55,172 nt of DNA from DATCIH01 sp036507955 (GTDB lineage Bacteria > Bacillota > Clostridia > Clostridiales > Clostridiaceae), in assembly GCA_036507955.1 (NCBI GenBank), contig DATCIH010000092.1, positions 1 through 55,172 of the forward strand, given 5' to 3'. Below, one piece after another: positions 9,634-17,974 of this stretch. Made by a program: the position numbers and the translations under genes. Numbering within the stretch: position 1 is the first letter of the stretch; each line of letters begins with the position of its first letter. The notes below the pieces were generated by a model, which saw only the letters and a program-made list of their open reading frames with translations, was not told the DNA's origin and did no database searches.

Positions 9634-9783
9634 CAATTGTAATCTCCTCCAATTTTTATAGTATAATGTAATAAGCATACATAATTATTATATATTATAT
9701 CACAATTTTATTTTTTCTCCCTAAAATAATTTAACTTAATTTTTTCTTGCTAAACTTAACAATTGTGTATAAATGCTACAACA

Positions 9784-9818
9784 ATTAAGAGAAGCCCACC
9801 TTGTAAGCTTCTCTTAAT
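9784..9818 (-). terminator. Terminator after the abfA operon
   Basis: A 12-bp perfect stem (ATTAAGAGAAGC / GCTTCTCTTAAT) separated by 11 bases, 26 bases beyond the DUF6171-like stop codon. The U-tract is modest. Confidence 0.65.
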
Positions 9819-9844
9819 CATTATAGCCAATAATAGTTATCTTT

Positions 9845-10099
9845 TTACCATTTTTGATTTTTGGGGTATGGACATACTTGATTTTTCTTAGCAGCTCTCG
9901 CCAGCACAAAACAACCGCAATACTTACATAGTCCGTTTAATAATGAATCACATCCGTCACATTCCAAGAGCCTTTTCTCATATATCTCTTTGGTAGTTTT
10001 CTGTTCCTGGTCAAGGGAATCTATATAGCCTTTAATACTAACATAAAGGTTATCTCCTATATCACTAAACTCCATACATCTTTTGCAATGTATTTCCAT
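9845..10099 (-). CDS. Small Cys-rich protein, DUF6171-like
   Basis: 84 aa with cysteines arranged HCKRCME, LLECDGCDSLLNGLCKYCGCFV and KNQVCPYP, which suggests a zinc or iron-sulfur knuckle. RAAKKNQVCPYPKNQKW at the C-terminus is characteristic of the DUF6171 family, whose function is unknown. The ATG begins one base after the abfA stop codon, so translation is probably coupled to the arabinofuranosidase. Most such genes are near unrelated metabolic genes, so the link to arabinan use may be accidental. Confidence 0.7.
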   Translation of the reverse strand: MEIHCKRCMEFSDIGDNLYVSIKGYIDSLDQEQKTTKEIYEKRLLECDGCDSLLNGLCKYCGCFVLARAAKKNQVCPYPKNQKW

Positions 10100-10100
10100 G

Positions 10101-11573
10101 CTATTCTAGAGTAATCCTTACAACACTGCAAGGTGGAATAACTGCTTTAAAGCCTGTATCCGTTAAGTTTATATCCTTAAAGTTTTCACATACAACATTA
10201 TTTGGAGTTTCAAATGTATTGTGTCCAGTCATTTCCCCTGTTACAATTTTCGCATCAATCATTTTTGCTTTGAAATGCAACAATTCTCCATTTATCTCTT
10301 TAGACTTAGATATATCAAGATTACAAATTGTAATATTAACTCTTCCATCTTTATCTATGGAGGCTGATTCTATAAGATCACTTACTTTCCACTCATTTAT
10401 CCCTACTTCTTCACTTTCAATATAGCTCTCAAGTAATGTAGCATCTTGATGTACGCTATACATGTCAAAAACATGATATGTAGGTGTTAAAATCATTTTT
10501 TCGCCCTCAGTTAAAATTACAGCTTGCAATACATTAATAAGTTGAGCTATGTTTGCCATATGCACTCTATCCGAATGCTTGTTAAACAAATTAAGATTGA
10601 TTCCTGCAATTAATGCATCTCTCATGGTATTCTGTTGATATAAGAATCCAGGGTTTGTGCCTGGTTCTACATCATACCAGCTCCCCCATTCATCAACCAT
10701 CATCCCTACTTTTTTATCAGGATCATATTTATCCATAATATTACTATGCTTAGTTAAAAGTTCTTCCATAAACATTGTTTTCTTTAAGGTCTTATAGTAT
10801 TTTTCTTCATCAAATTTAGTAGCAGAACCTTTTCCTTCCCAGGAATCAGGAACTGTATAATAGTGAAGGGATAATCCCTTCATATAACCGCCGGCTCTTT
10901 CCATTAATACTTCTGTCCATTTATAATCCTCTACGCTAGCACCGCAAGCTATTTTATAAATTTCATTACTACTATAATTCCTAACATAAGTTTGATATCG
11001 TCTATACTCATCTGCATAATATTCAGGGCGCATATTTCCACCGCAGCCCCAATTTTCATTACCTACACCAAAATATTTCACATTCCAAGGCTTTTCTCTT
11101 CCATTTTCTTTTCTAAGTTCCGCCATAGGAGAAATGCCGTCAAAAGTCATATATTCTACCCATTCTGACATTTCTTGTACTGTCCCGCTTCCTAAATTTC
11201 CATTTATATATGGTTCACATCCAAGCTCCTCGCAAAGCTCTAGAAACTCGTGGGTTCCGAAGCTATTATCTTCAAGTACTCCACCCCAATGGGTATTAAT
11301 CATTTTTTTACGTTTATTGTTAGGTCCTATACCATCTCTCCAATGATATTCATCAGCAAAGCATCCACCTGGCCACCTAAGCACTGGTATTTTCATATGC
11401 TTAAGTGCCTCTAATACATCAATTCTTAACCCATCTTTATTAGGAATCACCGAATCTTTACCTACCCATAAACCTTCGTATATACATCTACCTAAATGCT
11501 CTGAAAAATGTCCATAAATATGCTTACTGATTTGTGATTTCGTTTTGTCTACATTAATTATGTATTTAGCCAT
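10101..11573 (-). CDS. abfA: GH51 alpha-L-arabinofuranosidase, intracellular
   Basis: Releases terminal L-arabinofuranose from arabino-oligosaccharides derived from arabinan or arabinoxylan. 490 aa, with no signal peptide, so cytoplasmic. GH51 hallmarks are HIYGHFSEHLGRCIYEG near the N-terminus, LRWPGGCFADEYHWRDGIGP, the acid/base Glu173 in GVGNENWGCG and the nucleophile Glu in MMVDEWGSWYD at about residue 290. The C-terminal beta-sandwich ends in VVRITLE. AAGGAGG precedes the ATG. It is divergent from an AraC-family regulator 134 bases away, the likely controller, and is followed after one base by a small Cys-rich gene. Confidence 0.95.
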   Translation of the reverse strand: MAKYIINVDKTKSQISKHIYGHFSEHLGRCIYEGLWVGKDSVIPNKDGLRIDVLEALKHMKIPVLRWPGGCFADEYHWRDGIGPNNKRKKMINTHWGGVLEDNSFGTHEFLELCEELGCEPYINGNLGSGTVQEMSEWVEYMTFDGISPMAELRKENGREKPWNVKYFGVGNENWGCGGNMRPEYYADEYRRYQTYVRNYSSNEIYKIACGASVEDYKWTEVLMERAGGYMKGLSLHYYTVPDSWEGKGSATKFDEEKYYKTLKKTMFMEELLTKHSNIMDKYDPDKKVGMMVDEWGSWYDVEPGTNPGFLYQQNTMRDALIAGINLNLFNKHSDRVHMANIAQLINVLQAVILTEGEKMILTPTYHVFDMYSVHQDATLLESYIESEEVGINEWKVSDLIESASIDKDGRVNITICNLDISKSKEINGELLHFKAKMIDAKIVTGEMTGHNTFETPNNVVCENFKDINLTDTGFKAVIPPCSVVRITLE

Positions 11574-11706
11574 ATTAATCTCCTCCTTGCTTATTCATTG
11601 CTCTAATATTATAATTATAGTATTGTTCATTAAGATAATAAATACACTATTGTTTTAACATTTTTGATCTTTTGTGTTATTAAAGCAAATTCGTGAGGAT
11701 GTGGTT

Positions 11707-12498
11707 ATGGTGTTTACCATCAATAATATTGGATACGATTATAAGGAAAATAAAAATTTCAAGATAGACAGACCCATTGGATTAGATGATTATCTATTCA
11801 TCTTTTTTTCTTCAGAAGTTTATATAAAAATAGATGATAAAATAACAACTGCAAAGCCTGATTCCTGTATCATTTTTTCACCTAAATATCCTCAGCTTTA
11901 TTTCAATGAAAAAACAGGTTTTAATAATGATTGGTTTCACTTTACTGGAGATAATGTAGATTCATTTTTCCAATTGTTGGGTATACCCATTAATTCCCTC
12001 TTTCAAGTTAACAACTACAGTTTTATACGTATGTTTATAAAAAATATAGAAATGGAATATATAAGAAAAGATCTGTTTTGGGAGCAGAGTATCAATGCTT
12101 TAATGATGAGCAGTTTTGTGCTGCTGGCAAGAGAAATTCATTATCATAATACCTATATCATAAATCCTTATAAAACGGATATGATGGAGAAATTCAAAGT
12201 AGCAAGATTTGAAATACTAACCAAAAGTGATTATCCTTGGAATATCGAAGAAATGTCAGCTCTTCTAAAGCTAAGTAGATCTCGTTTTACAGTACTATAT
12301 AAAGAGTTCTTCCTTTGTAGTCCAAAAGAAGAACTCATTAGAGAGCGTATAAAAAAAGCCCAATATCTGCTATCACTTGGAAATATGGCTGTTAATGCTG
12401 TTGCTTATAAAGTTGGCTATGATAATATCTATCATTTTAATAGGCAGTTTAAAAAGATTACAGGCTGCTCCCCTGGAAAATATTTTAATAAACATTAA
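11707..12498 (+). CDS. AraC-family transcriptional regulator, likely of abfA
   Basis: 263 aa. The N-terminal part (about 1-145) has the beta-rich cupin-like sugar-binding fold (SEVYIKIDDKITTAKPDSCIIFSPKYPQ). The C-terminal 100 residues carry two helix-turn-helix motifs, ending in AYKVGYDNIYHFNRQFKKITGCSPGKYF, the AraC signature. A GTG at 11674 could extend it by 11 residues, but GAGG lies 9 bases before the ATG at 11707, so that start is chosen. Divergently placed from abfA, which it probably activates in response to arabinose or an arabino-oligosaccharide. Its 3' end overlaps the convergent DUF4825 gene by 4 bases. Confidence 0.88.
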   Translation: MVFTINNIGYDYKENKNFKIDRPIGLDDYLFIFFSSEVYIKIDDKITTAKPDSCIIFSPKYPQLYFNEKTGFNNDWFHFTGDNVDSFFQLLGIPINSLFQVNNYSFIRMFIKNIEMEYIRKDLFWEQSINALMMSSFVLLAREIHYHNTYIINPYKTDMMEKFKVARFEILTKSDYPWNIEEMSALLKLSRSRFTVLYKEFFLCSPKEELIRERIKKAQYLLSLGNMAVNAVAYKVGYDNIYHFNRQFKKITGCSPGKYFNKH

Positions 12499-13052
12499 TC
12501 CTTTATTAAGAGCACTTCTGAGGCACTTTTAATATATTCCTCATCCTCAAGCTTAACCTGAACTTTGCTCTTCCATTCATCCTTTGTTAATAATTTCAGT
12601 AAATCTTCCCCATACCATTTTTCTATATCTGAGCGTTGGACTATATATTTTCCGTCAGTGAAATTATAATTTATTCCCTGAAGATTATCAATTAGCGCGA
12701 AGGCAGCAGTTGAGTTGTAAATTAAAGCTTTACTTAGTTTATCTCCACTAATGTTTTCTATATTTTCTTTATAATTCACATCCATAGTATTATCAGAGAA
12801 AAGTTCAAAAGTTCTAGGTTTATTATTTAGTGGAAGTGTATGAAACAAATTTACCATGTTAGAGAAATTCCCCATATATTTGCTTTTATATTTCAAAATG
12901 CTTTCTAAATCATGAGTTGTTGGCTCTTGCTGCTCTATAATATATTGCTTTTTTTCCTGATTATTCTTAGGAATAATTATCCCTTGAACTAAAATGAGTA
13001 AAGAAGTTCCTATTACTATTAAACATATTATTATTCTATTCCTTGTTTTCAT
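12495..13052 (-). CDS. Membrane-anchored DUF4825-like protein
   Basis: 185 aa: an N-terminal hydrophobic helix (about 7-28) then an extracytoplasmic domain. The segment LESILKYKSKYMGNFSNMVN followed by LFHTLP matches the start of DUF4825, a domain found on the outside of clostridial membranes, often beside PadR/DUF1700 genes and in BlaR1-like proteins. It starts within the 3' end of the HAAS gene (18-base overlap), with AGGAG 6 bases before the second of two adjacent ATGs. Last gene of the PadR1 operon. By analogy with the second PadR operon it occupies the slot of the DUF4097 sensor protein. A sensory or envelope role is inference. Confidence 0.7.
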   Translation of the reverse strand: MKTRNRIIICLIVIGTSLLILVQGIIIPKNNQEKKQYIIEQQEPTTHDLESILKYKSKYMGNFSNMVNLFHTLPLNNKPRTFELFSDNTMDVNYKENIENISGDKLSKALIYNSTAAFALIDNLQGINYNFTDGKYIVQRSDIEKWYGEDLLKLLTKDEWKSKVQVKLEDEEYIKSASEVLLIKD

Positions 13053-13725
13053 CATCTTCTCCTACCTCATATCTTAAAATCAACTTAGGAGCTATATTAA
13101 TAATCAAGGGTATTATAATGGAAACGAAGGGAAGAACATATCCTATTGTAACTTCAGCAAATTGATATGGTCCTGATATATTAATGGGTCTAGAGAACCA
13201 AATGTTACTTCCAAATCTAATTACAGTAGTACATAGGGTAATTACTACTATATATAAATCCCAAATAATCCAAGCCATTTTTCTTGCTTTAAGCATAAAC
13301 TCCAAATTAATGAAGTCCTTGCACTGAAGATACTCAGACTCTCTTTTTCTGCTATATTGAAAATACACTACTCCTAAAATAAAGCTACAAATAAATAGAA
13401 TCCAGTTTAACAGAATTCCTGCTCCAATAATTGTAAGAGGTATTGTTGTTATCCAAGTTATTATCGAATAAAGTAAGCTTATCTGTAAATATTCCAACTT
13501 GTATTTATTTATATAAACTTTTCTGTTTCCATCAATAAGATAATCTATGCTGTTTATGCTTTCCTTTGCTTTATTAACAGCTTGACTATACTCCATACCA
13601 CTTTGCATTAAATCCTTTACTTTAGCTTCAAGGTTACTTAAAACCTCAGCCTTCAATTCTTTTATCTGATTATTTGCTTTATATTTGATAAACATACTGT
13701 CAACATGATTTTTTAAGCTATCCAT
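13036..13725 (-). CDS. HAAS/DUF1700-type membrane protein
   Basis: 229 aa. The first 75 residues form a soluble helical domain of the HAAS (DUF1700) kind (KELKAEVLSNLEAKVKDLMQ, AVNKAKESINSIDYLI), which in known cases works with PadR-type regulators. Four or more membrane helices follow. The start ATG at 13725 has GGGAGGG 9 bases upstream and overlaps the end of the PadR gene by 8 bases (ATGGATAG). The ATG at 13746 would place the RBS inside the coding region. It likely couples a membrane signal to the PadR repressor. Confidence 0.8.
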   Translation of the reverse strand: MDSLKNHVDSMFIKYKANNQIKELKAEVLSNLEAKVKDLMQSGMEYSQAVNKAKESINSIDYLIDGNRKVYINKYKLEYLQISLLYSIITWITTIPLTIIGAGILLNWILFICSFILGVVYFQYSRKRESEYLQCKDFINLEFMLKARKMAWIIWDLYIVVITLCTTVIRFGSNIWFSRPINISGPYQFAEVTIGYVLPFVSIIIPLIINIAPKLILRYEVGEDDENKE

Positions 13726-14071
13726 TAATATCACCCTCCCTTTCAATGAGTTTATCTATTAAAGCTCTACCAGTCTTCCAAGCTAAAAATAATTTTTCAT
13801 AAGTTTCTTTACCAATGTCTGTAATCTTGTAGTACTTACGTCTTCCCCCTTGACTTTCGTCCCCCCAGTAAGACTCAATAAGTTTTTGCCCTTCAAGCCT
13901 TTTTAAGCTGGTATATAGGGAAGGTTCTTTCAATTCATATTTTCCTTCACTTTTTTTAGTTATGCTTTTTATTATTTCGTAGCCATAGTTATCTCCATCA
14001 TATAAAATGCAAAGAATTATGGTATCTATGTTGCCACGAATTAAGTCACTACTTATGCCACTTTCATTCAT
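13718..14071 (-). CDS. PadR-family transcriptional repressor (operon 1)
   Basis: 117 aa winged-helix protein. Typical PadR pattern: DLIRGNIDTIILCILYDGDN, GYEIIKSITKKSEGKYELKE, then SLYTSLKRLEGQKLI and GGRRKYYKITDIGKETYEK, followed by a dimerising C-terminal helix. A GTG at 14080 abuts the GAGG ribosome site, while the ATG at 14071 is 8 bases from it and is preferred. First gene of a three-gene operon with overlapping ends (PadR, HAAS protein, DUF4825 protein). Autoregulation is likely because the promoter lies directly upstream. Confidence 0.9.
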   Translation of the reverse strand: MNESGISSDLIRGNIDTIILCILYDGDNYGYEIIKSITKKSEGKYELKEPSLYTSLKRLEGQKLIESYWGDESQGGRRKYYKITDIGKETYEKLFLAWKTGRALIDKLIEREGDING

Positions 14072-14091
14072 GTTTATCACCTCACAATTGC

Positions 14092-14120
14092 ATCATAACC
14101 CATATTACCATGTGTGTCAA
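14092..14120 (-). promoter_or_regulatory. Sigma-A promoter of PadR operon 1
   Basis: On the minus strand TTGACA (14120-14115), a 17-base spacer and TATGAT (14097-14092), 20 bases before the PadR start. The sequence TACATTGACA at the -35 is shared with the second PadR promoter at 26.9 kb. Confidence 0.75.
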
Positions 14121-14157
14121 TGTACTATTTGTTAAATATATATTTTCACATAAAAAA

Positions 14158-14183
14158 TATCACCTGCTTTAAAACAAGTGATA
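14158..14183 (-). terminator. Terminator after the ThrE/LspA-like operon
   Basis: Minus-strand stem TATCACTTG / CAGGTGATA with an 8-base loop, followed by TTTTTT, 19 bases after the stop codon of the signal-peptidase-II-like gene. Confidence 0.75.
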
Positions 14184-14201
14184 AAATAATTATTTTCAAT
14201 T

Positions 14202-14735
14202 TTATGATTTTCTAAGAACATACTTTGTAAAATCTTTTACTAGATTTTTATCATCAATCTGTTTTAGTACACTATCTTTTACAAGCAATGATAGTATTAG
14301 TAATCCAATGAAAATATTAATATATACATCTTTTAGGTCAAAGGTAAAAAATCCATTTACTAATATGTAGTCTAAACTACCATTCCAAAATATTTTGTCG
14401 ATTAGTGAACATGTAGCTCCTGAACATATAAAAGCAAACATAGCATGAATATTTCTATTTGTTCCTAATTCTTTATTGAGATAATTATAAAACAAGCAAA
14501 TTAATACTAGCATAATTGCAACTATTCCAATATATATCCATTTGCTTAAATCTATTTGTAGCATAGAAGTAACCCAGGAATAATATCTATTAAACATAGG
14601 CTCAAAATATAGAAAAGGAGCCAATATAGCAAATCTTTTATGCAGAAAATTGTTGTTAATTATTATTTTGATAATCTGTTCTATTGTTATCAATAAAACC
14701 ACACTTATCCATATTTTATATTTTCTATTCTTCAT
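14202..14735 (-). CDS. Divergent signal peptidase II-like membrane protein
   Basis: 177 aa with four predicted membrane helices. It resembles LspA, the aspartic protease that cuts prolipoproteins: CSGATCSLIDKIFWNGSLDY stands where LspA has GNxIDR, and FDLKDVYIN where LspA has FNxAD, so both catalytic Asp candidates are kept. The usual Asn of the first motif is replaced (CSLID), and the overall sequence is far from standard LspA. It is probably a paralogue with altered substrate range rather than the housekeeping enzyme. It follows the small threonine/serine exporter subunit by 7 bases and ends the operon. Confidence 0.65.
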   Translation of the reverse strand: MKNRKYKIWISVVLLITIEQIIKIIINNNFLHKRFAILAPFLYFEPMFNRYYSWVTSMLQIDLSKWIYIGIVAIMLVLICLFYNYLNKELGTNRNIHAMFAFICSGATCSLIDKIFWNGSLDYILVNGFFTFDLKDVYINIFIGLLILSLLVKDSVLKQIDDKNLVKDFTKYVLRKS

Positions 14736-14742
14736 ATTTATT

Positions 14743-15198
14743 CTACACCACCTCGTTTTGAATAGCTTTTCCTTTGGGTCTTTTCACTTTTATTAGCTTT
14801 GTCGTAGAGGATATTAATACTATGCCCGCCGCTATAGCACCTGCACTAGCAAGTGTTTTTATTCCTGTATTTAGTGCTAAAGTGTTTTGCCCTAAAATAG
14901 ATTGATACATGGTGTAATACATACCATTCCCCGGAACCAAGGGTAAAATTGCACATATTACAAAAGTGGTAACGGTAGTTTTAAGCCTTCTTGCCATTAT
15001 CTCCGAATATATTGTAGCAATGATAGAGGCGACAAATAAAGAAAAACTAGTTGAAAGCTCCAGACTATTAGTAAATAGATACATAAACCAAGCAAGACCT
15101 CCACCTAAGGAAGCAAAAGCAAGCTTCTTACCTCTTATATTAAAAATAATTCCAAAGCAAAAGGTAGCAAATAAAGCATATAAAGAATTAATAATCAT
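14743..15198 (-). CDS. Threonine/serine exporter, small subunit (YjjB/DUF3815 type)
   Basis: 151 aa, four to five membrane helices. It matches the C-terminal half of ThrE-type exporters that is split off in many Firmicutes (LPLVPGNGMYYTMYQSILGQ is the family signature loop). GGAGGG lies 8 bases before the ATG at 15198, giving an ATGA overlap with the stop of the large subunit gene; the ATG at 15228 is therefore rejected. Works with the upstream protein to export small neutral amino acids. Confidence 0.88.
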   Translation of the reverse strand: MIINSLYALFATFCFGIIFNIRGKKLAFASLGGGLAWFMYLFTNSLELSTSFSLFVASIIATIYSEIMARRLKTTVTTFVICAILPLVPGNGMYYTMYQSILGQNTLALNTGIKTLASAGAIAAGIVLISSTTKLIKVKRPKGKAIQNEVV

Positions 15199-15968
15199 AT
15201 CCTTATCCCTCCAAAGCCATAGATCCACAGCTTTAAAACTATTCCTGTGCCAGCAGCTACTGATATTGCAATGAAAAATGCCTCCATAGCTCTAGCTACT
15301 CCTGAAACCAGATCCCCTTCAATAGTATCACGTATAGCATTAGTTATTGCAAGACCTGGAACTAATAGCATTATGGAACCAATGATAATATTATCAGAAT
15401 GAGTACCTTTTATAAAGCTCGTAAAAGCCAGTGCTACAAACGCAGCTGTAGCTGCACTTAAAATATTTATAATAAAAATATTTAAATTCAAATTCATAAG
15501 CTTTATAGATATAATTCTAATAAGTACACCAATCAAAGCTGCAATCAAAAAATCTAGCATATTGCCTCCGTAAAGCAATGTAAAAAAGCCAGCGGCTACT
15601 GCAGCTGCAACTACTGTTATTTTTTCTTTATAGCTAGGTAATTTATTTATTACTTTTAATTCTTCTTCAACAAATTCTACAGATAGGTTTTCCGAGCAAA
15701 TCCTTCTGGAAAGATCATTTACCCTTGATATCTTTTCCAGATTGACGGTCCTCCTTGATATCCTTTTAACTAAGGAAACAGTTTTACCCTCATCATCTAC
15801 AATGGAGCTCATCATTCCTGTTGGAGTAACGAAGCTATCAGCCTCCTTAAACCCAAAGGCGGAGCATATCCTACATATTGTTTCCTCAACTCTATAGGTT
15901 TCCCCTCCATTTTCCAATATAATCCTTCCAGCTTTACTTGATAACTGGAGAATTTTATTAATATCCAT
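15195..15968 (-). CDS. Threonine/serine exporter, large subunit (ThrE/YjjP, DUF1212 type)
   Basis: 257 aa. The soluble N-terminal domain of about 110 residues includes AGRIILENGGETYRVEETI and FVTPTGMM, typical of DUF1212/ThrE, followed by five or more membrane helices with LLVPGLAITNAIRDTIEGDLVSG. GGAGG lies 5 bases before the ATG at 15968; the ATG at 16001 overlaps the upstream VOC gene and lacks a ribosome site. Translationally coupled to the small subunit. Export of Thr/Ser is inferred from the family. Confidence 0.9.
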   Translation of the reverse strand: MDINKILQLSSKAGRIILENGGETYRVEETICRICSAFGFKEADSFVTPTGMMSSIVDDEGKTVSLVKRISRRTVNLEKISRVNDLSRRICSENLSVEFVEEELKVINKLPSYKEKITVVAAAVAAGFFTLLYGGNMLDFLIAALIGVLIRIISIKLMNLNLNIFIINILSAATAAFVALAFTSFIKGTHSDNIIIGSIMLLVPGLAITNAIRDTIEGDLVSGVARAMEAFFIAISVAAGTGIVLKLWIYGFGGIRI

Positions 15969-15987
15969 TTTAACCTCCGTGTATTTT

Positions 15988-16389
15988 TTACCTGTTTTCA
16001 AAAAGCTCTACGATTTCGCCCTCTGGCCCTTCAAAGAAAGCAATCCTAGCAGGAGTGGGCGGATTGCTTTTTATAACCGCGTCTAATGGTTCCGTAGTTA
16101 TTTTTCTTCCTGCCTTTCTTACTATTTCAATAACTTCATCACAATTTTTAAGCCTTAAAGCTAAATGAATAAAAGCTCCTTCTAACTTTCTCTCTTTAGA
16201 TCCTCCTTCAAAAATCTCAAGACAGGCTCCATCACCAATATCTAACATTATAGCACGGCTCCCTGTATCTCCCCATTTTATAGCTTCCTTAAAGCCTAGA
16301 ATCTCCTTGTAAAACTTCACTGTGTTATCAAAGTCTGATGCTCTCATTGCTATATGGTGAACTCCACCGCCTACTAATATTTCCTTCAT
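15988..16389 (-). CDS. VOC/glyoxalase-family protein
   Basis: 133 aa, two beta-alpha-beta-beta-beta repeats of the vicinal oxygen chelate fold: GGVHHIAMRASDFDNTVKFYKEILGF opens the first and FIHLALRLKNCDEVIEIVRKAG the second; GPEGEIVELFENR closes it. The metal-ligand pattern (HHIA, FIHLAL, EIVELFE) is that of metal-binding VOC enzymes. The specific reaction cannot be assigned; lyase, dioxygenase and resistance functions all exist in the family. First gene of the operon with the Thr/Ser exporter and LspA-like genes; GGAGGG precedes the ATG. Confidence 0.85.
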   Translation of the reverse strand: MKEILVGGGVHHIAMRASDFDNTVKFYKEILGFKEAIKWGDTGSRAIMLDIGDGACLEIFEGGSKERKLEGAFIHLALRLKNCDEVIEIVRKAGRKITTEPLDAVIKSNPPTPARIAFFEGPEGEIVELFENR

Positions 16390-16609
16390 ATTTTCCCTCC
16401 AAATTAAATTATAAGTCCATTATAGCCTATTAACAGATTACAGTAAAATATCGTTGAGTATAACATACCCATTATTTGTCTAAGAGATGCATTTGGAAGT
16501 AAAAGGTCAAAATGTGAATTGCCAAATTAGCTAGGGGATGGTACTATTAGTTTAGGTTTATGTATATTTAAACATAGCTGAACAAATTTATACAGAAATG
16601 AGGGATAAT

Positions 16610-17809
16610 ATGTCAGAGAAGATTAAGATGACCACACCACTCGTTGAGATGGATGGAGATGAAATGACTAGGATTATCTGGAAGATGATCAAGGATATTT
16701 TACTAACACCCTATATAGATCTTAAAACAGAATATTACGACTTAGGACTTGTGAAAAGAGATGAGACAGAGGATGCAATAACTATTGAAGCATCTATGGC
16801 TATAAAAAAATATGGTGTTGGAGTCAAATGTGCAACCATTACTCCTAACGCTGACAGAGTTAAGGAATATAATCTAAAGGACGTATGGAAAAGCCCTAAT
16901 GGAACAATTAGAGCTATCTTAGATGGAACTGTTTTCCGTGCTCCCATAATTGTAAACAATATTAAACCATATGTTAAAAACTGGGCTAGTCCTATAACTA
17001 TAGCTAGACATGCTTATGGAGATATATATAGGGGTGTAGAGTATAAGGTTGAAGAGCCTGGAAAAGTGGAGCTAGTATTCACCTCTAAAAAGGGTGAGGT
17101 TACAAGAAAAACCATCCATGAGTTTGATGGTCCCGGAGTGGTTCTTGGCCAGCATAATCTAGATAAGTCCATTGAAAGCTTTGCTAGATCTTGCTTTAAC
17201 TATGCCTTGGACATTAAACAAGAGCTTTGGTTTGCAACTAAAGATACTATATCTAAAATATATGATCATAGATTTAAGGATATATTTCAAGAAATTTTTG
17301 ATGAGGAATATAAAGAAAAATTTGCAGCAGCAGGCATAACTTATTTTTATACCCTTATAGATGATGTAGTTGCTAGAATAATTAAATGCCAAGGTGGCAT
17401 TATCTGGGCTTGTAAAAATTACGATGGGGATGTTATGAGCGATATGGTGGCAACTGCTTTTGGAAGCCTTGCCATGATGACTTCCGTCCTAGTTTCACCT
17501 GAGGGTTACTACGAATATGAGGCTGCTCATGGAACAGTTCAACGTCATTACTACAATCATTTAAAAGGGCAAGTCACCTCAACCAATTCAATGGCAACCT
17601 TATTTGCTTGGACTGGAGCTCTTAGAAAAAGAGGCGAACTAGATGGATTAAAGGATTTAGTTGCTTTTGCTGATAAGCTAGAAAGAGTTTCAATAGAAGC
17701 AATAGAAGAAGGGGTTATGACAAAGGATTTAGTTGCTTTATCTTTAGCCGAAAACAAGAAAATTGTGAGTACTGAAGAGTTTTTACTCGAAATACAAAAA
17801 AGGCTTTAG
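16610..17809 (+). CDS. icd: NADP-dependent isocitrate dehydrogenase, eukaryotic-type homodimer
   Basis: Converts isocitrate to 2-oxoglutarate and CO2, making NADPH and the precursor of glutamate. 399 aa. It is of the subfamily shared with eukaryotic cytosolic and Thermotoga enzymes: KMTTPLVEMDGDEMTRIIW, the substrate loop TITPNADRVKEYNLKDVWKS (its Ser and Asn contact isocitrate), RGVEY, and YEYEAAHGTVQRHY. Asp residues of DDVVA bind the metal. The start at 16610 has GAGGG 5 bases upstream; the ATG at 16598 has none. Monocistronic with its own terminator. No aconitase or citrate synthase is present nearby. Confidence 0.95.
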   Translation: MSEKIKMTTPLVEMDGDEMTRIIWKMIKDILLTPYIDLKTEYYDLGLVKRDETEDAITIEASMAIKKYGVGVKCATITPNADRVKEYNLKDVWKSPNGTIRAILDGTVFRAPIIVNNIKPYVKNWASPITIARHAYGDIYRGVEYKVEEPGKVELVFTSKKGEVTRKTIHEFDGPGVVLGQHNLDKSIESFARSCFNYALDIKQELWFATKDTISKIYDHRFKDIFQEIFDEEYKEKFAAAGITYFYTLIDDVVARIIKCQGGIIWACKNYDGDVMSDMVATAFGSLAMMTSVLVSPEGYYEYEAAHGTVQRHYYNHLKGQVTSTNSMATLFAWTGALRKRGELDGLKDLVAFADKLERVSIEAIEEGVMTKDLVALSLAENKKIVSTEEFLLEIQKRL

Positions 17810-17818
17810 CAGTAAAAA

Positions 17819-17860
17819 AGGCATATACCTACCAGCATTGTAGGTGGTGTGTCTTTTTTT
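17819..17860 (+). terminator. Rho-independent terminator of icd
   Basis: A stem built around ACCTAC / GTAGGT, extended by G-U pairs, followed by seven T residues. Confidence 0.85.
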
Positions 17861-17974
17861 ATTATGTGCAAAATTAATAATTTATTGTAACTTAATTGTA
17901 AATACTTGCAAATACTTTTATGATAAAATATTAGATATATAGCTAACTAATATGAAATTTAAGGGGATGGACTT

